From positions 1 to 57,330 of the IMG/VR virus record IMGVR_UViG_3300021963_000149: DNA of 57,330 nt. One strand, given 5' to 3'. This DNA comes from a virus. Below the pieces are notes generated by a model. The model saw only the letters and a list, made by a program, of their open reading frames with translations. It was not told where the DNA came from and did not search any database. Positions 54,234 to 57,330 of the stretch are shown here, one piece after another. The position numbers and the translations under genes are program-made. The number at the start of each line of letters is the position of its first letter. Position 1 is the first letter of the stretch.

Positions 54234-54885
54234 TTTTTGCTCCTGATTCGTTAAAATCAGAACTTTTTACGGGGTTGCTATCCCGAATGTCAATGTAAAA
54301 TCCTTTTCTTAGATAGTCTTGGTCCTCAACGAAAGTTAAATTTTGAACTTTTTCTATATTTTGATCGTTCCAAACTGGAATTGCTACGGAATTTTGAAAA
54401 CGAAAGTCTGGATTTCTTCTGAAATGAACCTCTATAAGGTGATTACCAATAAATTCGCAATTAATCCACTCATAATTACCTTTTAATTTATGTAAAATTT
54501 CGGGAAAATCTATATCTTCTTCAATTTTAGTCCATTTCTTCCATTTATACAATGGGTCATGATTGTCTCTTTCTCCTAAAACCACCAGTTCTGATTTTTG
54601 ATGATGAAAGTCTACGCTAAGATGTCTTCCTTCAAAAATTTCACACCAAAATTCAGCTGGATGTAAATGATCCGTTGATGCATCAATCCATTCAATACGA
54701 GAAAATCGCCCCATCCCCAACAAATTAATACAAGGACGGACGATATAGTTTCCCGAATATGGAACAGAGCACCCTGTAGGACCACACAGGTGCCCCAGAC
54801 GATGATTTAAGATTAACTTATGATAGACCCAAAGATCTTCTAAATGAATTGATTTCCACTCGTCTGTTGAGTCTGAGTAATACAT
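54190..54885 (-). CDS. Conserved-looking phage protein, unknown function
   Basis: 231 residues. The N-terminal part (VYHKLILNHRLGHLCGPTGC, then SVPYSGNYIVRPCINLLGMG) has a compact enzyme-like character with conserved-looking Cys and Gly, and LHPAEFWCEIFEGRHLSVDF follows. The C-terminal 35 residues are charged and overlap the next ORF. The start overlaps the upstream gene by 46 bases. No family with a known reaction is recognised. A real gene is supported by length, codon pattern and domain-like sequence. Confidence 0.7.
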   Translation of the reverse strand: MYYSDSTDEWKSIHLEDLWVYHKLILNHRLGHLCGPTGCSVPYSGNYIVRPCINLLGMGRFSRIEWIDASTDHLHPAEFWCEIFEGRHLSVDFHHQKSELVVLGERDNHDPLYKWKKWTKIEEDIDFPEILHKLKGNYEWINCEFIGNHLIEVHFRRNPDFRFQNSVAIPVWNDQNIEKVQNLTFVEDQDYLRKGFYIDIRDSNPVKSSDFNESGAKNGKQREKNVERDCE

Positions 54886-55091
54886 GTATGAATTCCTGAT
54901 ACATGATTTCGATGAAGAGTATAATTTTTTTGAATTCGAATATCAGAGTTTTTAAAAGTCCAACACTCTCCTGTACTATCTAGAAAAACCACCCATTCTA
55001 AATCATGTTCTTGAGAACGATCAATCACAAAAAAAGCCCAGCCATTACCTTTAGGAGTAATGACTGGGATTTGAGGATTTAATTGAATCAC
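54840..55091 (-). CDS. Small protein with GTG start, unknown
   Basis: 83 residues. Translation starts at GTG (55091) inside a GTGA overlap with the previous stop. IQLNPQIPVITPKGNGWAFF followed by DLEWVVFLDSTGECWTFKNS suggests a small beta barrel. The last 15 residues, in the overlap with the 231-residue gene, look less conserved in character. Reaction unknown. Confidence 0.7.
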   Translation of the reverse strand: MIQLNPQIPVITPKGNGWAFFVIDRSQEHDLEWVVFLDSTGECWTFKNSDIRIQKNYTLHRNHVSGIHTCITQTQQTSGNQFI

Positions 55092-55228
55092 CTACCTTGT
55101 CCTCTGTACCTTTTCTTCTTTCCATTGCGAGAGGTTGCTGAAAGAAGTGTTCTAGGCGAGCGACCTTGGCGAGTCTTCTTTGGTGCTCCAGGTTCAAAAA
55201 TAACCTTATTGCTTCCACCTTTAGCCAT
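55088..55228 (-). CDS. Tiny basic protein, unknown
   Basis: 46 residues starting MAKGGSNKVIFEPGAPKKTR and ending NGKKKRYRGQGR. Highly basic and Gly-rich, so nucleic-acid binding is plausible. It lies 14 bases after the glycosyltransferase stop and is joined to the next gene by a GTGA overlap. An AGGGA ribosome-binding site lies just upstream. Confidence 0.65.
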   Translation of the reverse strand: MAKGGSNKVIFEPGAPKKTRQGRSPRTLLSATSRNGKKKRYRGQGR

Positions 55229-55242
55229 CTAAAATCCCTCCA

Positions 55243-56010
55243 TCAAATAATACGAGTTTTTTCATGACCCACACGAATACGAGGATCACACCAGATTTCA
55301 AAGCCTGCATCCTTTGCATCAAGACAGAATGAGACATCCTCACCACACATGTCCTGAACACTGCCAGACTCAAAGACTTGCATTTTCGGTGCAAACCAAG
55401 GATATTCAAGATTCTCAAAGACACCCTTTTTAATCAGCACCCAACCAAAACCTGTATAGTCTACCGTGAAAGGTTTCTTCCGTTTTGACATTGTTTCGAC
55501 AGTTTCGTGATTCATCACTCCACCATTCTTACGGAAATCATCTTCTTCTAACCAGTGTGCGACAGAAGTTGTGTGACCATCTTCCGTTGCATACCAACCT
55601 GCAGCAATTTCCTTCTCTTCTCCATCAGCAGAAAGAGCTAAATCACAGAGTTGCCAGAACTTGGTTGTATCAAAAACAATGTCATTATCAATCCAAAGTT
55701 GATAATCATATTCCAGTTTACCATCCCAAGGAATTTGTTTCGGTCCTCTCAAAACATTTGCACCAAGAACCTTACAACGTGCAAAGTTTACCATTGATGA
55801 GTAGTCTTGAGAAATCTGAATACTCATTCCATTCTGAACCATATCAAAACAAAGTTGTACAAAGTTCTTCAGAAAGATATATGAACAACCTCTACCAGGA
55901 AGACAGAATACAATTCCTTTTCCTCTCATTCGTTCTTTAATCGCATCAATATCCCAAGTCGGTTCTTGAGTCTTTGGTGCTACTGTCTTTACTGTAAATC
56001 CTTTAGCCAT
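55243..56010 (-). CDS. Family-2-type glycosyltransferase-like protein
   Basis: 255 residues. KGIVFCLPGRGCSYIFLKNF begins the nucleotide-binding half, ISQDYSSMVNFARCKVLGAN follows, and LWIDNDIVF at residues 106-113 is a D-x-D-type metal/nucleotide-sugar site. GEDVSFCLDAKDAGFEIWCD near the C terminus resembles the ED-type catalytic region of GT-A enzymes. The acceptor is unknown; T4-like phages use such enzymes to decorate DNA or surface glycans. Possible control by an overlapping sigma70/late promoter pair upstream. Confidence 0.8.
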   Translation of the reverse strand: MAKGFTVKTVAPKTQEPTWDIDAIKERMRGKGIVFCLPGRGCSYIFLKNFVQLCFDMVQNGMSIQISQDYSSMVNFARCKVLGANVLRGPKQIPWDGKLEYDYQLWIDNDIVFDTTKFWQLCDLALSADGEEKEIAAGWYATEDGHTTSVAHWLEEDDFRKNGGVMNHETVETMSKRKKPFTVDYTGFGWVLIKKGVFENLEYPWFAPKMQVFESGSVQDMCGEDVSFCLDAKDAGFEIWCDPRIRVGHEKTRII

Positions 56011-56034
56011 AAGATTGAATTACCTTCAAAATCA

Positions 56035-56063
56035 ATTTTATCGTTCTATTTAGAATTTGTCAA
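56035..56063 (-). promoter_or_regulatory. Overlapping sigma70-like and late promoters for the glycosyltransferase
   Basis: Minus strand: -35 TTGACA (56058-56063), 17-base spacer, -10 TAAAAT (56035-56040). A late-type CTAAATA (56047-56053) lies within the spacer. The ATG is at 56010. Confidence 0.6.
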
Positions 56064-56251
56064 TACGAAGAATTTTGCTGTATGTCTTTTCTTACAATCA
56101 CTTCTTCATATGACAAATCATCTAATTCATAATCCGTTTTCATCAATCCAACAAGATGATGAAATGTATTCCATGTGGCACGAAAATCTTCTTCCTTAAT
56201 TGAATGCATCAAGCATTTATCTTTTGCGTAGATATGATAAACCTTTTCCAT
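56060..56251 (-). CDS. Small protein, unknown (MEKVYHIYAKDKC)
   Basis: 63 residues: MEKVYHIYAKDKCLMHSIKE, then FRATWNTFHHLVGLM and a basic end. Helix/strand mix with no membrane segment. It has the look of the small host-takeover proteins in cyanophage early regions, but function is not recognised. It follows a long untranslated or short-ORF leader. Confidence 0.7.
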   Translation of the reverse strand: MEKVYHIYAKDKCLMHSIKEEDFRATWNTFHHLVGLMKTDYELDDLSYEEVIVRKDIQQNSSY

Positions 56252-56306
56252 AAAAACTTTGTGGGCGGAATTTTTTTTGATCCCAAGGTATATATTCTTC
56301 TCTCAT
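56217..56306 (-). CDS. Possible 29-residue leader ORF
   Basis: Reads MREEYIPWDQKKFRPQSFYG and ends SYLRKR, overlapping the start of the 63-residue gene. A GGAGG lies one base before the ATG, closer than usual for a ribosome-binding site. It could be a leader peptide or a genuine mini-gene. Confidence 0.3.
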   Translation of the reverse strand: MREEYIPWDQKKFRPQSFYGKGLSYLRKR

Positions 56307-56453
56307 ACCTCCGGAAAATTTTTATGAGTGTGATATTTCTCTCGCGTTTTGTCACCTCTGTAGGTTAGGGTAGTTTGGGTTTTTTATAACGACAACGCCG
56401 CCCCGCGCCATCAACAACCGCCCGCAAAACACTGCCAAACGACTATAATCACG

Positions 56454-56482
56454 AGTATAACATAAACGCTCCCCAGTGTCAA
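56454..56482 (-). promoter_or_regulatory. Sigma70-like promoter for the 63-residue gene
   Basis: Minus strand: perfect -35 TTGACA (56477-56482), 17-base spacer, -10 TATACT (56454-56459). The -35 box lies in the loop of the palindrome at 56467-56492. Confidence 0.65.
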
Positions 56483-56492
56483 CCAGGGAGCG
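56467..56492. terminator. Palindrome CGCTCCC/GGGAGCG, possible terminator or operator
   Basis: A perfect 7-bp GC-rich stem with a 12-base loop lies 13 bases beyond the stop of the 46-residue gene. On the minus strand it is followed by TTTATGTTAT, a weak U tract. It could end the early operon, but the stem also frames the next promoter's -35 box. Confidence 0.5.
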
Positions 56493-56504
56493 CACAGTTA
56501 GGTA

Positions 56505-56645
56505 TTAGAACTGCACCTCATTCAGAGTGGGTTCATTATCACGTTGCTCCGAAACATTATCAGCAACGAGTGCATCGAGAATGGACAGAATCTCGCTGCC
56601 AGTATTACCTTGAGCCAGCAGAGAAAGTGCAATCGACTTGGACAT
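56505..56645 (-). CDS. Small helical protein, probably early, unknown
   Basis: 46 residues: MSKSIALSLLAQGNTGSEIL, then SILDALVADN and an acidic tail. The pattern LLAQGNTGSEIL-xx-LD resembles short cyanophage proteins of unknown function. The start is chosen at 56645 because the upstream extension to 56708 has no ribosome-binding site and enters the conserved leader repeat. Confidence 0.65.
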   Translation of the reverse strand: MSKSIALSLLAQGNTGSEILSILDALVADNVSEQRDNEPTLNEVQF

Positions 56646-56659
56646 TTTGTGTTGTTTGT

Positions 56660-56675
56660 TGTTAGAAACTGTGTG
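56660..56675. repeat. 16-base leader repeat, copy 1
   Basis: TGTTAGAAACTGTGTG on the plus strand, 15 of 16 identical to the copy at 56918-56933; both lie just upstream of small-gene starts. Confidence 0.55.
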
Positions 56676-56724
56676 TTGTGTGAGTGTCTTTATGAGGGCG
56701 CATCTCATTCCCCATTGTTAATGC

Positions 56725-56913
56725 TTACTGTGCGACCAGTGGTGCATCATAACTCCAGAACTTTGCGGTGTCATTATAGCGATAGAACTTTCGCACCTCA
56801 CTATAAACATCCGTCACCACTGGTTTGTGACACACAGCGGGACGATTGATGGCAGCACGACATTGCTCTGCGATCTCATCCAGAGTATAACGGGAAGAAG
56901 GAATGTAACGCAT
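56725..56913 (-). CDS. Small protein, probably early, unknown
   Basis: 62 residues: MRYIPSSRYTLDEIAEQCRA, AINRPAVCHKPVVTDVYSEV, then FYRYNDTAKFWSYDAPLVAQ. It is higher in GC than the structural genes. The leader carries the 16-base repeat. No family recognised. Likely transcribed with the 57-residue gene from the promoter at 57187-57215. Confidence 0.55.
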   Translation of the reverse strand: MRYIPSSRYTLDEIAEQCRAAINRPAVCHKPVVTDVYSEVRKFYRYNDTAKFWSYDAPLVAQ

Positions 56914-56917
56914 AAAG

Positions 56918-56933
56918 TGTTGGAAACTGTGTG
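56918..56933. repeat. 16-base leader repeat, copy 2
   Basis: TGTTGGAAACTGTGTG on the plus strand, 5 bases upstream of the ATG at 56913; see copy 1 at 56660-56675. Confidence 0.55.
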
Positions 56934-56977
56934 GGGGTGTCCCTTACACTACTGCAACACTTTAGAGGATCCAAGTA

Positions 56978-57008
56978 TGAGTAACTCACCAACGCTCTGG
57001 GTTACTCA
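56978..57008. repeat. Inverted repeat at end of the 57-residue gene
   Basis: TGAGTAAC (56978-56985), 15-base loop, GTTACTCA (57001-57008). It spans the stop codon of the 57-residue gene. There is no T run after it, so an RNA-processing or stability role is as likely as termination. Confidence 0.5.
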
Positions 57009-57159
57009 AATCCTCCACGTATGATTCACACTTTTCTGCGGGTTCCAGTTCGAATAACTTTTCCCAGTCAATCTGATGCGGGTCGAAGTCACTGAAAACA
57101 TCAAGTTCCAGAGTGATTCTATAACGCTGCCTCTGTGCTGACTGATAAGCAACTGACAT
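56986..57159 (-). CDS. Small acidic protein, first gene of early cluster
   Basis: 57 residues: MSVAYQSAQRQRYRITLELD, VFSDFDPHQIDWEKLFELEP, then an acidic end. The RYRITLELDVFxDFxPHQIDWEKLF pattern looks like a conserved fold of small cyanophage early proteins; function unknown. This frame is preferred over the overlapping 93-residue ORF at 57006-57287 because it has a GGAGCG ribosome-binding site and starts just below a consensus promoter. Confidence 0.72.
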   Translation of the reverse strand: MSVAYQSAQRQRYRITLELDVFSDFDPHQIDWEKLFELEPAEKCESYVEDLSNPERW

Positions 57160-57186
57160 AGTTTCGCTCCGTTTGTTACTGTAAGT

Positions 57187-57215
57187 ATTGTAAGATGCTG
57201 GGCGTTTTCTGTCAA
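57187..57215 (-). promoter_or_regulatory. Sigma70-like early promoter
   Basis: Minus strand: perfect -35 TTGACA (57210-57215), 17-base spacer, -10 TACAAT (57187-57192), 28 bases before the ATG at 57159. A minus-strand ATAAATA (57217-57223) lies just upstream of the -35 box. Confidence 0.75.
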
Positions 57216-57254
57216 GTATTTATGAAGCGTGATGATACTTTTGCGCGACTCTGT

Positions 57255-57296
57255 GGGGGTTTGGGGATACTCGGGGGGTCTTGACATTTGTGCGGG
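57255..57296 (+). other. G-run tract between divergent promoters
   Basis: Plus-strand runs of 5, 4, 6 and 3 G with loops of 3, 6 and 15 bases, unusual in this AT-rich genome. It could form a quadruplex, although the last loop is long. The 57160-57330 stretch otherwise holds only promoter motifs. Confidence 0.4.
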
Positions 57297-57309
57297 TTCG
57301 TGATAGAGT
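57281..57309 (+). promoter_or_regulatory. Possible plus-strand sigma70-like promoter
   Basis: TTGACA (57281-57286), 17-base spacer, TAGAGT (57304-57309). The -10 matches at 4 of 6 positions. It would transcribe out of the window to the right. Confidence 0.4.
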
Positions 57310-57330
57310 GCGGGGAAAGATCACAAGACT

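Larger units (their letters stand above)
56252..56504. other. Intergenic leader with GC-rich segment
   Basis: About 250 bases with no long gene. It holds the possible 29-residue ORF, a GC-rich block near 56398-56430 unlike the AT-rich surroundings, a promoter and a palindrome. A minus-strand transcript from 56447 or so would have a leader of 140-200 bases. Confidence 0.5.

Noticed and set aside
55485-55940. 151-residue plus-strand ORF
   Set aside because: Antisense to the glycosyltransferase-like gene; rich in Ser/His/Leu as expected from a complementary frame.
57006-57287. 93-residue minus-strand ORF
   Set aside because: It runs across the early promoter and is out of frame with the better supported 57-residue gene at 56986-57159.
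1-57330. tRNA genes, integrase/attachment sites, insertion sequences, photosynthesis genes
   Set aside because: Looked for and not seen; the window is a lytic T4-like core and structural region.

Overview
This window is part of the genome of a T4-like marine cyanophage (a contractile-tailed myovirus infecting Synechococcus or Prochlorococcus). The basis is a collinear set of T4 core genes read right to left (25, 6, 7-like, 8, 13, 14, 15, 16, 17, 18, 19, 20, 67-like, 21, 22, 23, uvsY, uvsW, 55, 47, 46), T4-type late promoters (minus-strand ATAAATA or CTAAATA), small proteins of cyanophage type, and a DUF3110-like protein otherwise typical of cyanobacteria. All supported genes lie on the minus strand and are very tightly packed, many joined by TAATG stop/start overlaps. 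No tRNA, CRISPR array, insertion sequence, integrase or photosynthesis gene was seen.

Right end (about 54.0-57.3 kb): small, probably early genes of relatively GC-rich character, several sigma70-like promoters (TTGACA, 17-base spacer, TATAAT-like), a palindrome overlapping one promoter, a family-2-type glycosyltransferase and several overlapping small conserved-looking ORFs. Baseplate/tail block (30.4-54.0 kb): gp25, gp6, a 4048-residue protein whose N-terminal part resembles the C-terminal part of T4 gp7, an expanded gp8, and a 2531-residue DUF4815-like structural protein. Neck and packaging block (19-30.4 kb): two tiny ORFs, a small structural protein, gp13, gp14, gp15 and gp16. Then comes a 5-gene insert (fibre-like protein, two proteins with capsid-targeting-like N termini, a mosaic basic protein, a structural protein) that separates gp16 from gp17.

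Tail and head block (9.1-19 kb): a zinc-ribbon protein, gp18 sheath, gp19 tube, gp20 portal, a 2-oxoglutarate oxygenase-like protein, a gp67-like core protein, a 185-residue protein, gp21 protease, gp22 scaffold and gp23 capsid, which is followed by a strong intrinsic terminator. Left end (1-9.1 kb): a tail-tube-like protein, the recombination and late-transcription genes uvsY, uvsW, 55, 47 and 46 (with a DUF3110-like gene between 47 and 46), a HEXXH plus VWA-domain CobT-like protein, and a truncated protein with another T4-like capsid-targeting N terminus.

How the parts work together: sigma70-like promoters would drive early genes and gp55. gp55 would redirect host RNA polymerase to the ATAAATA/CTAAATA late promoters in front of head, neck, tail and baseplate genes. 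UvsY, UvsW, gp46 and gp47 supply recombination-dependent replication, and gp16/gp17 package the DNA into heads built on gp20, gp22 and gp67-like protein and matured by gp21. The points most worth pursuing are the candidate internal head proteins with T4 IPIII-like targeting peptides, the sequence modules shared among four or five different virion proteins, and the back-to-back promoters at 6.15-6.20 kb that predict an antisense transcript into the uvsW region.
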